Assembly (NCBI GenBank): GCA_052389435.1
Contig: JBQTIB010000002.1
Span: 3,868-67,867, forward strand
From: JBQTKD01 sp052389435
GTDB taxonomy: Bacteria; Actinomycetota; Actinomycetes; Sporichthyales; Sporichthyaceae
Direction: 5' to 3'
DNA: 64,000 nucleotides
Shown here: positions 11,304 through 19,398 of the stretch, one piece after another
How positions within the stretch are numbered: position 1 is the first letter of the stretch
How the letters are laid out: each line of letters begins with the position of its first letter
Notes under the pieces: model-generated
Told to the model about the DNA's origin: nothing
Seen by the model: the letters and a program-made list of their open reading frames with translations, nothing else
The model's database searches: none
Translations under genes and position numbers: made by a program

Positions 11304-12094
11304 GTGGGCCAGGCTGCCACGACCTGCGCGAGCAGGCCGCCCAGCGCGTCGGCCGCCGCGGCGCCGGCACGGAGCACCTCGGCGTGCGCGACCGGTCCGG
11401 TCCCGACTCCGGCGGCCAGGTTGGTCACCAGCGAGATGCCGAGGACCTCCAGTCCGAGGGATCGGGCGACGACGGTCTCCAGCGCCGTCGACATCCCGAC
11501 CAGGTCGGCGCCCAGGGTGCGAGCCATCGCGACCTCGGCGGGGGTCTCGTACTGCGGGCCGGCGAACTGCGCGTACACGCCCTCGGGCAGATCCGGGCGG
11601 AACTCCCGCGCCAACGCCCGCAGGGCAGGGGAGTAGGCGTCGGTCAGGTCGACGAATCGGGGGCCGCGCAGCGGGGAGGTCCCGGTGAGGTTGAGGTGGT
11701 CGGCGATCAGGACCGCGCTCCCCGCCGGCCATTCCGGACGCACGCTGCCGGCCGCGTTGGTCAGCACCACCCCACGGGCGCCGGCCGCCGCGAGGACCCG
11801 TACCGCGTGTCCGACCGCATCGACGTCGCGGTGTTCGTAGAAGTGCGTCCGGCCCGCGAAGATCGCGACGCGGCGGCGGCCGACGGTGGTCAACCAGACC
11901 TCCGCGGGATGGCCGGGGGCGCCGGGCGGGGCGAAGCCGGGGAGGTCGGCCATCGGAATGCGGGTGCCGACGCGGGCGCCGAGCGCGTCGAGGGCGCCGG
12001 ACCAGCCGGAGCCGAGGACGAGGCCGACGTCGATCGGCGCGCCGTCGGTGCCGCGCAACGCCTCCGCGGCCTCGCGCGCGGCGCCGGATTCCAC
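11300..12094 (-). CDS. punA: Purine-nucleoside phosphorylase
   Basis: It phosphorolyses (deoxy)inosine and guanosine. The 264-residue product is of the trimeric PNP type: GSGWSG (28-33) for phosphate, GRTHFYEH (81-88), NAAGSV (113-118) and a YETPAEVAM segment followed by MSTALE for the base. GTG 12094 is taken as start because it gives the family length and lies 3 bases past the upstream stop. No strong Shine-Dalgarno is visible, so translational coupling is likely. Its stop overlaps the start of pmmB. Confidence 0.92.
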   Translation of the reverse strand: MESGAAREAAEALRGTDGAPIDVGLVLGSGWSGALDALGARVGTRIPMADLPGFAPPGAPGHPAEVWLTTVGRRRVAIFAGRTHFYEHRDVDAVGHAVRVLAAAGARGVVLTNAAGSVRPEWPAGSAVLIADHLNLTGTSPLRGPRFVDLTDAYSPALRALAREFRPDLPEGVYAQFAGPQYETPAEVAMARTLGADLVGMSTALETVVARSLGLEVLGISLVTNLAAGVGTGPVAHAEVLRAGAAAADALGGLLAQVVAAWPT

Positions 12095-12096
12095 GA

Positions 12097-12549
12097 TCAG
12101 CGGTCGGACGGCCGGCAGGGGCGGTCGCGCAGGGAGCGCACGTAGTCGTCCGGGGCGCCGGCCTTCTCGGCCGCGTCGGCGATCTGGAAAAGCACCCGAG
12201 CCGACGGCAGGCCGCCCTCGTAGCCGTCGACCACGTACAGCCAGGCTGTGACGTCCGTCTCCATCGTGGCGACGCGGACCTTCAGCTTGCGGTAGATCCC
12301 GATCGCCGAGCCCTCCCAGCCGTCCAGGGCGCTCTCGTCCTGGGGCGGGACGTCGTAGAGGGCGACGAACACCTGGTGGCCCGCGTCCTCCACGACGGTG
12401 GTGAGCGGGCCTTCCCAGCCGTGCTCCTCGCCGCCGAAGGTCAGGCGCCAGCCGGACAGCCAGCCCGTGCCCCGCTGCGGGGAGTGCGGTGCCAACAGGC
12501 CCATGAGGGCGGGGTCGAGGTTCGCACCGTAGGCGGCGTACAGGGTCAT
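12097..12549 (-). CDS. Gamma-glutamylcyclotransferase-like (BtrG/GGCT fold) protein
   Basis: A 150-residue protein that starts MTLYAAYGANLDP. The YGxNL loop is the substrate-binding signature of the gamma-glutamylcyclotransferase fold. The glutamate of DGWEGSAIGIYRK is the expected catalytic acid/base, and LYVVDGYEGGLPS is typical of the actinobacterial subgroup. Family enzymes release 5-oxoproline from gamma-glutamyl compounds, but the substrate is untested for this subgroup. It is first in a punA-pmmB-deoC operon. A TACGCT hexamer lies nine bases before ATG 12549. Confidence 0.82.
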   Translation of the reverse strand: MTLYAAYGANLDPALMGLLAPHSPQRGTGWLSGWRLTFGGEEHGWEGPLTTVVEDAGHQVFVALYDVPPQDESALDGWEGSAIGIYRKLKVRVATMETDVTAWLYVVDGYEGGLPSARVLFQIADAAEKAGAPDDYVRSLRDRPCRPSDR

Positions 12550-12607
12550 GGTGGGGGAAGCGTACGGCGACCTGCCCGTAGCCGGGCGGCATTGAGGACC
12601 GGAACGC

Positions 12608-12692
12608 TGCAATGTCGCCGACTGCGCTGGTGCCTCGCGCATCGGCGACGGTGCAATGTCGCCGACTGCGCTCGTGCCTCGCGCATCGGCGA
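12608..12692. repeat. Two tandem 41-base hairpin repeats in a divergent promoter region
   Basis: Copies at 12608-12648 and 12652-12692 differ at only one position and start 44 bases apart. Each can fold: TCGCCGACTGCGC pairs with GCGCATCGGCGA (one bulged C) around a 9-base loop. They fill most of the space between the divergent cyclotransferase and lpdA genes and end 11 bases before the lpdA GTG, so they would lie in an lpdA leader or in DNA bound by a regulator. Confidence 0.85.
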
Positions 12693-12703
12693 AGATGTGC
12701 CTC

Positions 12704-14086
12704 GTGACGCGAATCGTGGTGCTGGGTGGGGGTCCGGGTGGATACGAGGCGGCCTTGGTGGCCGCCCGGCTCGGGGCCGAGGTGACCGTGGTGGACCGGG
12801 ACGGTCTCGGCGGTTCGGCGGTGCTGACGGACTGCGTGCCGTCGAAAACGTTGATCGCGACCGCCGAGAGCGCGTTCGCGGCCGGCGAGGCGCGCAAGCT
12901 GGGCGTTCGCCTGCCTGGATCTGAGCAGGACTCAGGTATAGCCGTGGATCTGGCCCAGGCCAACGCCCGCGTGCTCGCGCTGGCCAAGGCCCAGTCCGGA
13001 GACATCGCCGCCCGCCTCGCCTCCGCAGGCGTGCGGGTGATGACCGGCCGCGGGCGGCTCCGGGGTCCGTCGACCGTGCTGGTCGAAGAGGCCGAAGCCG
13101 AGCTGCCCGCCGACGCCATCCTGATCGCGACCGGGGCGCACCCGCGGGAACTGCCCGAGGCGGCGCCCGACGGCGAGCGCATCCTGACGTGGACTCAGGT
13201 CTACGGCCTCGCCGATCTTCCCGAGCACCTGATCGTCGTCGGCTCCGGCGTGACCGGTGCCGAGTTCGCCGACGCCTACCAGCGCCTCGGCTCGCAGGTC
13301 ACGTTGATCTCCTCCCGCGAGCGGGTGCTCCCCGGCGAGGACCCCGACGCCGCCGCAGTGCTCGAGGACGCGTTCACCCGGCGCGGCATGACCGTCCTGT
13401 CCCGATCGCGCGCGGCCTCGGCGGTCCGCGACGGCGACGTCGTTCGGGTGACGCTGACCGACGGCCGGGTTGTCGAGGGCTCGCACTGCCTGATGGCGGT
13501 CGGGTCGATCCCGAACACGGCGAACCTCGGGCTCGAGGGCGCCGGGGTGCGGCTCAACGCCGGCGGCTTCGTCGAGGTCGACCGGGTCTCGCGCACCTCG
13601 GCCCGCGGCGTCTACGCGGCCGGGGACTGCACGGGCGTGCTGATGCTCGCCTCCGTCGCCGCACACCAGGGACGCATTGCGATCCAGCACGTGCTCGGCG
13701 ACGCCGTCCGGCCCCTGGAACTGCACACCGTCGCCGCGAACGTCTTCACCGAACCGGAGATCGCGACCGTGGGCTGGACCCAGGCCGCCGTCGACCGGGG
13801 CGAGCGGCAGGCCCGCGTCGTCACGCTGCCGCTGGCCACCAACGCACGCGCCAAGATGCAGGGCATCCGCGACGGCTTCGTGAAGCTCTTCTGCCGCCCG
13901 GGCACGGGGATCGTGGTGGGCGGCGTCGTCGTCGCGCCCCGTGCGAGCGAGCTCATCTTCCCGATCTCCCTGGCCGTCGACGCGGGTCTGACCGTCGACC
14001 AGATCGCCCACGCCTTCACCGTCTACCCGAGCCTCACGGGCTCGGTGGCCGAAGCCGCCCGGCTGCTGCACCTGCCGCCGGACTAG
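12704..14086 (+). CDS. lpdA: LpdA-type NAD(P)H:quinone oxidoreductase (lipoamide dehydrogenase paralogue)
   Basis: A 460-residue flavoprotein of the pyridine nucleotide-disulfide family. The FAD motif GGGPGGYEAA opens the protein, a second dinucleotide fold has VVGSGVTGAEFA, and the C-terminal dimerisation domain is complete. The redox CxxxxC pair is not intact: the region reads GGSAVLTDCVPSK, so only the second Cys remains. This is also the case for M. tuberculosis LpdA, reported as an NAD(P)H quinone reductase and not a lipoamide dehydrogenase. GTG 12704 (VTRIVVLGGG) matches homologue starts; ATG 12695 is a possible alternative. Confidence 0.87.
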   Translation: MTRIVVLGGGPGGYEAALVAARLGAEVTVVDRDGLGGSAVLTDCVPSKTLIATAESAFAAGEARKLGVRLPGSEQDSGIAVDLAQANARVLALAKAQSGDIAARLASAGVRVMTGRGRLRGPSTVLVEEAEAELPADAILIATGAHPRELPEAAPDGERILTWTQVYGLADLPEHLIVVGSGVTGAEFADAYQRLGSQVTLISSRERVLPGEDPDAAAVLEDAFTRRGMTVLSRSRAASAVRDGDVVRVTLTDGRVVEGSHCLMAVGSIPNTANLGLEGAGVRLNAGGFVEVDRVSRTSARGVYAAGDCTGVLMLASVAAHQGRIAIQHVLGDAVRPLELHTVAANVFTEPEIATVGWTQAAVDRGERQARVVTLPLATNARAKMQGIRDGFVKLFCRPGTGIVVGGVVVAPRASELIFPISLAVDAGLTVDQIAHAFTVYPSLTGSVAEAARLLHLPPD

Positions 14087-14134
14087 CGGGCGGTGCTGAC
14101 CCCGTGGGCGCCCTCAAGCCGTGGACGAACAATC

Positions 14135-14194
14135 CCGATAGCGCAGTAGAACACCGTCGCAGGTGGTCTTTGGCGTGCCCAACTGCGCTATCGG
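14135..14194. terminator. Palindromic intergenic element, probable lpdA terminator
   Basis: CCGATAGCGCAGT (14135-14147) is perfectly complementary to ACTGCGCTATCGG (14182-14194), giving a 13-bp stem with a 34-base loop that can partly pair. It begins 48 bases after the lpdA stop. The left arm and the following AGA/CACCG are nearly identical to the element at 29079-29140, so both belong to one dispersed repeat family. No long T run follows, so termination is inferred. Confidence 0.6.
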
Positions 14195-14598
14195 CGCAGT
14201 TCGGAACCGCGGCATTGGGTGCGTGATGTCCGCTCGTGGGTGGGTCGTCCGTCGGCCGTTCGGCCAGGACTCGGCGACGAAGGTGCCATCTGGCCCGGGG
14301 AGCGCAACGCCTCGCTTGATCGACGCGTCTCAGCCTGCACGGGGATGGCCCGGCTGAGGGAGTGATCGCGATGGCTGTGTTCTCGACGTACCGGGTTCCG
14401 GTGGACGTAGTTGGTCGCTCGCGTCGTCGTCGCCTGACCCGGCGGGTCCTGCTCGCGGACCTGGCCGGCACACAGGCCGGCCACGAGCCGTGCGAGGACT
14501 GCGCTCGCGAGGACGCGGTGCGCGTCGCCGTGAACGGGGTCCGTGCCCGTCGCTCGGCGGGTTCGATTCCCGCCCCGCGCTGGTACTAGCCGCACAAC

Positions 14599-14634
14599 GA
14601 ACTTCATCGCCTCGAGCACTACGATCACCGGTTG
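14599..14634 (-). pseudogene. Fragment resembling a biotin carboxyl carrier domain
   Basis: Read on the minus strand the segment encodes QPVIVVLEAMKF, close to the biotinylation site VVVLEAMKM of AccA3 encoded 700 bases away. Eighteen bases (14602-14619) are identical to 15324-15341 in accA3. The sequence on either side does not continue the domain and there is no usable start. It looks like the remnant of a second carrier domain or a partial duplication, but the match is short. Confidence 0.35.
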
Positions 14635-14786
14635 CCGCCGCCGCGCCCTCGGAAACGGCGACCGTGACGATCGCGGGTCGCGAAGGCGATGAGAACGCGT
14701 CTTCGGACGCGGCTGCGCCGGTCCGACCGGCGTCTCGCCGGTGGGCCTCCGGTGCGACGCCGGCGGCCGCCGTAGAGGGTCGGTCG

Positions 14787-15209
14787 TCAGATCGTCGGGT
14801 CGAAGAACAACTCGAGCTGAATGCCGTCCGGATCGCGTAGAACGAGCACCGCGGCGCCCGGGATGGAGTTGGCCGGCGCGACCGGACTGTGCGTCACCCC
14901 GTGCTCGACCAGGCGCTCGGACCACCGGTCCAGGGCGCCACGATCGGCGACCGAGAACGCGAGATGGTCCAACCCCACCCGGTCCTCGGCGAAGGCTCGT
15001 CCGTCGCCGCTTCGGTGCTCGACCAAGCCGAGTCGAGCACGCAGGCCCGGATGGCGCAGGAACACCTTGCGCCGGGACCCATCGGGGGCGTCGTAGGTCC
15101 CGACCTGCTCGAACCCGAGCACTCGGACGTACCAGGCGACGCTGACCGCGACATCGCGCACGCTCAGGCCGAGATGGTGCAGTTCGCCGATCGCCACGTC
15201 GTCGCTCAC
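14787..15209 (-). CDS. VOC/glyoxalase-fold protein
   Basis: A 140-residue protein with two beta-alpha-beta-beta-beta repeats of the vicinal oxygen chelate fold. The first begins ELHHLGLSVRD, with the metal-ligand His, and the second has LDHLAFSVAD. The ending LVLRDPDGIQLELFF carries the usual ligand Glu. GTG 15209 lies 7 bases beyond the accA3 stop, so it is the second gene of that transcript. Members include glyoxalases, methylmalonyl-CoA epimerases and dioxygenases. Proximity to an acyl-CoA carboxylase subunit makes an epimerase-type role imaginable but unproven. Confidence 0.82.
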   Translation of the reverse strand: MSDDVAIGELHHLGLSVRDVAVSVAWYVRVLGFEQVGTYDAPDGSRRKVFLRHPGLRARLGLVEHRSGDGRAFAEDRVGLDHLAFSVADRGALDRWSERLVEHGVTHSPVAPANSIPGAAVLVLRDPDGIQLELFFDPTI

Positions 15210-15215
15210 GGTCGG

Positions 15216-16973
15216 TCAGTCCTTGATCTCGCAGAGCACGCTGCCGCTGGTGACGGTCGCGCCGACCTCGGCGTTGAGCCCGGTCACCGTGCCCGCCTTG
15301 TGGGCGGTCAGCGGCTGCTCCATCTTCATCGCCTCGAGCACGACGACCAGGTCGCCTGCCGCGACGGTCGCGCCCTCTTCGACGGCGACCTTCACGATCG
15401 TGCCCTGCATGGGCGAGGTCAGCGAGTCTCCGGAGGCCGCGGCGCCGGCCTTCTTGGCGCCGGACTTGCGGGCCTTCGGGCCGCCGGCGGCCGGAGCGGG
15501 CCCCGACGCGGCGAATCCCGCGGGCAGGACGACCTCGAGACGCTTGCCGCCGACCTCGACGACGACGGTCTCGCGGGCGCCGACCTCGGGAGCGTCGGCC
15601 GCGGCGCCCGCGTAGGGGGTGAGCTTGTTGTCGTACTCGGTCTCGATCCAGCGGGTGTGCACCGCGAACGGCTTGCCGTCCTTGGGAGCGAACGCCGGGT
15701 CGACGACGACGGAGGCGTGGAAGGGGATGACCGTCGGCATGCCGTCGACGACGAACTCCGACAGCGCGCGGGCCGAGCGCTGCAGCGCCTGCTCGCGGGT
15801 GGCGCCGGTGACGATCAGCTTGGCGACGAGGGAGTCGAAGTTGCCGGGAATGGTCTCGCCGACCTCGTACCCGGAGTCCAGGCGCACGCCGGGGCCGCTC
15901 GGCGGCTTCCACGCGGTGAGGGTGCCGGGCGCGGGCAGGAAGCCGCGGCCGCCGTCCTCGGCGTTGATGCGGAACTCGATCGAGTGGCCGCGGACCTCCG
16001 GGTCGCCGTAGCCGAGCTCTTCGCCGTCGGCGACGCGGAACATCTCGCGCACCAGGTCGATGCCGGTGACCTCTTCGGACACGCAGTGCTCGACCTGCAG
16101 GCGGGTGTTGACCTCGAGGAAGGAAATCGTGCCGTCCTGGCCGACGAGGAACTCGCAGGTCCCGGCGCCGACGTACCCGGCCTCGCGCAGGATCGCCTTG
16201 GACGAGGTGTACAGCTCGTCGACCTGAGCCTGCGTCAGGTACGGCGCGGGCGCCTCCTCGACGAGCTTCTGGTGGCGACGCTGCAGCGAGCAGTCGCGCG
16301 TCGAGACGACCACGACGTTGCCGTGGCTGTCCGCCAGGCACTGGGTTTCGACGTGCCGGGGACGGTCCAGGTACCGCTCGACGAAGCACTCGCCGCGACC
16401 AAACGCGGCGACGGCCTCGCGGACCGCGGATTCGTAGAGCTCGGGGACCTCTTCGAGGTTGCGGGCGACCTTCAGGCCGCGACCGCCGCCGCCGAAGGCG
16501 GCCTTGATCGCGATCGGCAGCCCGTGCTCCTTGGCGAACGCGACGACCTCGTCGGCGCCCGTGACCGGGTCGGCGGTGCCGGCGACCAGCGGAGCGCCGG
16601 CCTTCTGCGCGATGTGGCGGGCCTTGACCTTGTCGCCGAGGCCGATGATGGCGCTCGGCGGCGGGCCGATCCAGGTGAGCCCGGCGTCGATGACGGCCTG
16701 GGCGAAGTCGGCGTTCTCGGCGAGGAAGCCGTACCCGGGGTGGACGGCGTCGGCGCCGGACTTGGCCGCGATGTCGAGGATCTTGTCGATGACCAGGTAC
16801 GTCTCGCCCGGAGTGGAGCCGCCGAGGGCGTAGGCCTCGTCGGCGACGCGCACGTGCAGCGCGTCCCGGTCCGGGTCCGCGTAGATCGCGACGCTTCCGA
16901 TGCCTGCGTCCTTGCACGCTCGCGCGACCCGGACAGCGATTTCGCCACGGTTGGCGATGAGCACCTTCTGCAA
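15216..16973 (-). CDS. accA3: Acyl-CoA carboxylase alpha subunit: biotin carboxylase plus biotin carrier
   Basis: This 585-residue subunit carboxylates its own biotin with ATP and bicarbonate for acetyl/propionyl-CoA carboxylases. Residues 1-450 form the biotin carboxylase (start QKVLIANRGEIAVRV; ATP-grasp glycine loop GGGGRG at 161-166; EVNTRLQVEH). A Pro/Ala/Lys-rich linker leads to the carrier domain with the biotinylated K550 in EAMKMEQ. The start is TTG 16973, preceded eight bases earlier by GGAGG; a GTG two codons in is a weaker option. Partner subunits accD and accE and the biotin ligase birA are encoded at 29157-31982. Confidence 0.95.
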   Translation of the reverse strand: MQKVLIANRGEIAVRVARACKDAGIGSVAIYADPDRDALHVRVADEAYALGGSTPGETYLVIDKILDIAAKSGADAVHPGYGFLAENADFAQAVIDAGLTWIGPPPSAIIGLGDKVKARHIAQKAGAPLVAGTADPVTGADEVVAFAKEHGLPIAIKAAFGGGGRGLKVARNLEEVPELYESAVREAVAAFGRGECFVERYLDRPRHVETQCLADSHGNVVVVSTRDCSLQRRHQKLVEEAPAPYLTQAQVDELYTSSKAILREAGYVGAGTCEFLVGQDGTISFLEVNTRLQVEHCVSEEVTGIDLVREMFRVADGEELGYGDPEVRGHSIEFRINAEDGGRGFLPAPGTLTAWKPPSGPGVRLDSGYEVGETIPGNFDSLVAKLIVTGATREQALQRSARALSEFVVDGMPTVIPFHASVVVDPAFAPKDGKPFAVHTRWIETEYDNKLTPYAGAAADAPEVGARETVVVEVGGKRLEVVLPAGFAASGPAPAAGGPKARKSGAKKAGAAASGDSLTSPMQGTIVKVAVEEGATVAAGDLVVVLEAMKMEQPLTAHKAGTVTGLNAEVGATVTSGSVLCEIKD

Positions 16974-17120
16974 GACCCCGACCTCCGTATTTTCCCGCGG
17001 ACGACAGGCTCAATCGGCTCGGAGCTCGCCTCGATCGCCTGTACTGGTCCGTAACTTTCTCGGGGGCGAGTCTATGAGTCCCGGGTTACTGCTCCCGCCG
17101 CCGGCGGTAACACTGTGCAC

Positions 17121-17315
17121 ATGAGGTGGCTGACCGCTTTCGTCCTGGCCGGTGCACTGGTGACCGGCCTCGACGTCGCTGCCGGAACGTCGGCCCGCCC
17201 GGCCTGCACGAACGCGTCCTGCCGGGCCTGCCAGACCTCCGCGCTCGTGGCGTCGCTGTTCGGCGAGAGCGTGTACTGCCCGGCCGACTCCCAACCGGGC
17301 CCGTCCATACTGTGA
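17121..17315 (+). CDS. Small secreted cysteine-containing protein, unknown
   Basis: I do not recognise this 64-residue product. It starts with a clear signal peptide (MRWLTAFVLAGALVTGLDVAAG), then has four cysteines in CTNASCRACQ and YCPAD. Third codon positions are strongly G/C, as in real genes here. GTG 17115 is an alternative start two codons upstream. It is divergent from accA3, and the acyl-CoA dehydrogenase gene begins 31 bases after its stop. No family can be named. Confidence 0.5.
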   Translation: MRWLTAFVLAGALVTGLDVAAGTSARPACTNASCRACQTSALVASLFGESVYCPADSQPGPSIL

Positions 17316-17346
17316 ACCTGCGTTCACTCCAGGAAGGTGCGCCTCG

Positions 17347-18513
17347 ATGACGTTCGCCCTGTCTTCCGAGCACGAGGCTTTCCGCAAGGTCGTGCGGGAC
17401 TTCGCTGAGCGCGAGATCGCCCCGAACATCGAGCGCTGGGAGGCCGAGGGCGGCCTGCCGTCGCAGGCCGTGCGCGGCATGGGCGACCTCGGCCTGTTCG
17501 GCCTGACCGCGGACGAGGAGTACGGCGGCGCCGCCGGAGACTTCACCTCGCTGTGCGTGGCGCTGGAGGAGATCGGCCGGGTCGACCAGTCGATCGGCAT
17601 CACCCTCGAGGCCGCCGTCGGGCTCGGCATCAACCCGATCGCTACCTACGGTACGCCCGAGCAGAAGGCACAGTGGCTGCCCGACCTCGTCGCCGGGCGG
17701 GCGTTGGCCGGCTTCGGACTCACCGAACCCGAGGCCGGGTCCGACGCCGGCGCGACCCGCACCAAGGCCAGGCTCGACGGCGGCGAGTGGGTCATCGACG
17801 GTTCCAAGGCCTTCATCACCAACTCCGGCCACGAGATGACCTCCCTCGTCACGGTGACCGCGCGCACGGGCACGGACGAGAAGGGCCGGGCGGAGATATC
17901 GACGATCGTCGTGCCCTCCGGAACCCCTGGGTTCGTCGCCGAGCCCTCCTACCGCAAGCTCGGCTGGCACCTCTCCGACACACACCCGCTCTCGTTCGAC
18001 GGAGCCCGCGTGCCGGAGGGCAACCTGCTCGGCACTCCGGGCCGCGGCTTCGCGCAGTTCCTCGCCACCCTTGACGACGGCCGCGTCGCCATCGCGGCCC
18101 TGGCCGTCGGACTGGCGCAGGCGTGCCTGGAGCACTCGGTGGCCTACGCCAAGACCCGCACCGCGTTCGGCAAGCCGATCGGCGCCAAGCAGGGCCTCGC
18201 CTTCCAGCTCTCGGACCTCGCCGTCGACGTCGAAGCCGCGCGCCTGCTGACCTACAAGGCCGCGTGGCTCAAGGACTCCGGCGCCTCGGTCGCCGCCTGC
18301 AAGCAGGCCGCCGCCATCGCGAAGCTGCACTCCACCGAGGCCGCCGTGAAGGCCACGCAGACCGCCACCCAGGTCTTCGGCGGCTACGGCTTCATGGAGG
18401 AGTACCCGGTGGCCCGCTTCTACCGCGACGCCAAGATCCTCGTCATCGGCGAAGGCACCTCCGAGGTCCAGCGCATCCTCATCGCCCGGGGCCTCGGCCT
18501 GCCGGTCGAGTGA
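17347..18513 (+). CDS. Acyl-CoA dehydrogenase
   Basis: A 388-residue flavoenzyme that makes the alpha-beta double bond in acyl-CoA (beta-oxidation or branched-chain amino acid breakdown). It is full length with N-terminal helical, central beta and C-terminal helical domains. GFGLTEPEAGSDAG is the FAD/substrate signature and E369 in GEGTSEVQRI is the expected catalytic base. R at TRTAFGKPI and the FGGYGFMEEYPV segment are typical. It resembles M. tuberculosis FadE25, which also lies near accA3 and accD5. Its stop overlaps the next GTG. Confidence 0.92.
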   Translation: MTFALSSEHEAFRKVVRDFAEREIAPNIERWEAEGGLPSQAVRGMGDLGLFGLTADEEYGGAAGDFTSLCVALEEIGRVDQSIGITLEAAVGLGINPIATYGTPEQKAQWLPDLVAGRALAGFGLTEPEAGSDAGATRTKARLDGGEWVIDGSKAFITNSGHEMTSLVTVTARTGTDEKGRAEISTIVVPSGTPGFVAEPSYRKLGWHLSDTHPLSFDGARVPEGNLLGTPGRGFAQFLATLDDGRVAIAALAVGLAQACLEHSVAYAKTRTAFGKPIGAKQGLAFQLSDLAVDVEAARLLTYKAAWLKDSGASVAACKQAAAIAKLHSTEAAVKATQTATQVFGGYGFMEEYPVARFYRDAKILVIGEGTSEVQRILIARGLGLPVE

Positions 18514-19097
18514 GCCTGCCGCCTCTCTGGCTCCTGGACGTCGACGGTGTCCTCAACGCGGTCACCGGCACGCCGGACCGCCAGGTCTGGGACGACTGGC
18601 AGTCCGGCTCTGCCGTAGCCGACGGCGTGCCGTGGCCGATCTGGTTCTCGCCGACCGTGCAGCGCACCGTGCGGCGCCTTCACGAAGAGGGGCTCGCGGA
18701 GGTCCGCTGGCTGACAACGTGGGGCGACAACGCCAACGGCGAACTCCGCCAACTCCTGGACCTTCCGGCGTTGCGGGTCGTCGGCGCCCATCTCGCGGCT
18801 CCGGCGCCGGTCGACACGTTCGAGACGTCGCACGGCGAGGCCGTCGCCGCGCGCACCGCGGCAGGCGAGTGGTGGAAGCTGCAGGCCCTGCGCGAACTCT
18901 GGGAGCGCGAAGGCGAACGACCCCTTGTCTGGACCGACGACGATCTCGCGCGCTTCCCGGCCGCCGGCGCGTGGGCCGAGCGCCACGTGCCCGCTCGGCT
19001 GCTGCTCGCGCCCCGCCGCAACCTGGGGCTGACCCCGCGCCTGCTGGCCGAGGTCGAACGGTTCTGCGAGCGGCATCGCGTCGAGCCGCCCGAATAG
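18510..19097 (+). CDS. HAD-fold hydrolase-like protein
   Basis: The 195-residue protein begins VSLPPLWLLDVDGVLNA, where D10-x-D12 is the HAD nucleophile motif. A later LVWTDDDLARFP segment supplies the acidic metal-binding pair. The middle reads WLTTWGDNAN, giving the motif II Thr. GTG 18510 overlaps the acyl-CoA dehydrogenase stop, so it is likely translated with it. Many actinomycetes have such proteins of unknown substrate; phosphatase activity is plausible only by fold. Confidence 0.75.
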   Translation: MSLPPLWLLDVDGVLNAVTGTPDRQVWDDWQSGSAVADGVPWPIWFSPTVQRTVRRLHEEGLAEVRWLTTWGDNANGELRQLLDLPALRVVGAHLAAPAPVDTFETSHGEAVAARTAAGEWWKLQALRELWEREGERPLVWTDDDLARFPAAGAWAERHVPARLLLAPRRNLGLTPRLLAEVERFCERHRVEPPE

Positions 19098-19171
19098 GTG
19101 ATCCTCTGCAGGGTTTCGCGCCCTTCGACGCCCTTCGTGGGGCGCGGCAGGCGGTTGAAGATGGGCGTCTG

Positions 19172-19333
19172 TCAGCGGGCGACGGAGACCTGGGCGGAGG
19201 TGGGGGCGTTCGCCTCGGCGGCCTTCGGGGCGCCGCCCCAGAGCAGGGCGGCCCCGATCACGGCGCCGACGACGGCGAACTCCGCCGCACCCAGGAAGAA
19301 GCGGCGCAGGTCGGTCTCGGCGAATTCGGTCAC
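19172..19333 (-). CDS. Small single-span membrane protein, unknown
   Basis: Fifty-three residues, starting at GTG 19333 with GGAG eight bases upstream. A charged N-terminus (TEFAETDLRRFF) precedes one hydrophobic helix (about residues 13-31) and an Ala/Ser-rich tail. It resembles small actinobacterial membrane proteins without known function. Codon usage is coding-like. GTG 19342 is an alternative start. Confidence 0.5.
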   Translation of the reverse strand: MTEFAETDLRRFFLGAAEFAVVGAVIGAALLWGGAPKAAEANAPTSAQVSVAR

Positions 19334-19398
19334 GTTGTGCACTCCATCGGTCGCAATCGGTGATGTCCGATTCGACGCGATGGACCCGGTTTCGGTTC

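Larger units (their letters stand above)
14087..14786. other. 700-base gene-poor stretch downstream of lpdA
   Basis: No frame here looks like an intact gene. Open frames exist on both strands but are arginine-rich, lack ribosome-binding sites and match no family I recognise. The stretch holds a 13-bp inverted repeat (14135-14194), a tRNA T-arm-like motif near 14556, and a short piece resembling the biotinyl site of a carboxyl-carrier protein (14599-14634). The mixture suggests decayed genes. Confidence 0.6.

Noticed and set aside
14362..14589. 75-residue plus-strand frame in the gene-poor stretch
   Set aside because: Arg-rich, no ribosome site, no recognisable family and overlapping minus-strand frames of similar quality.
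14520..14590. A tRNA gene
   Set aside because: Only the T arm can be folded; acceptor and anticodon arms do not form.
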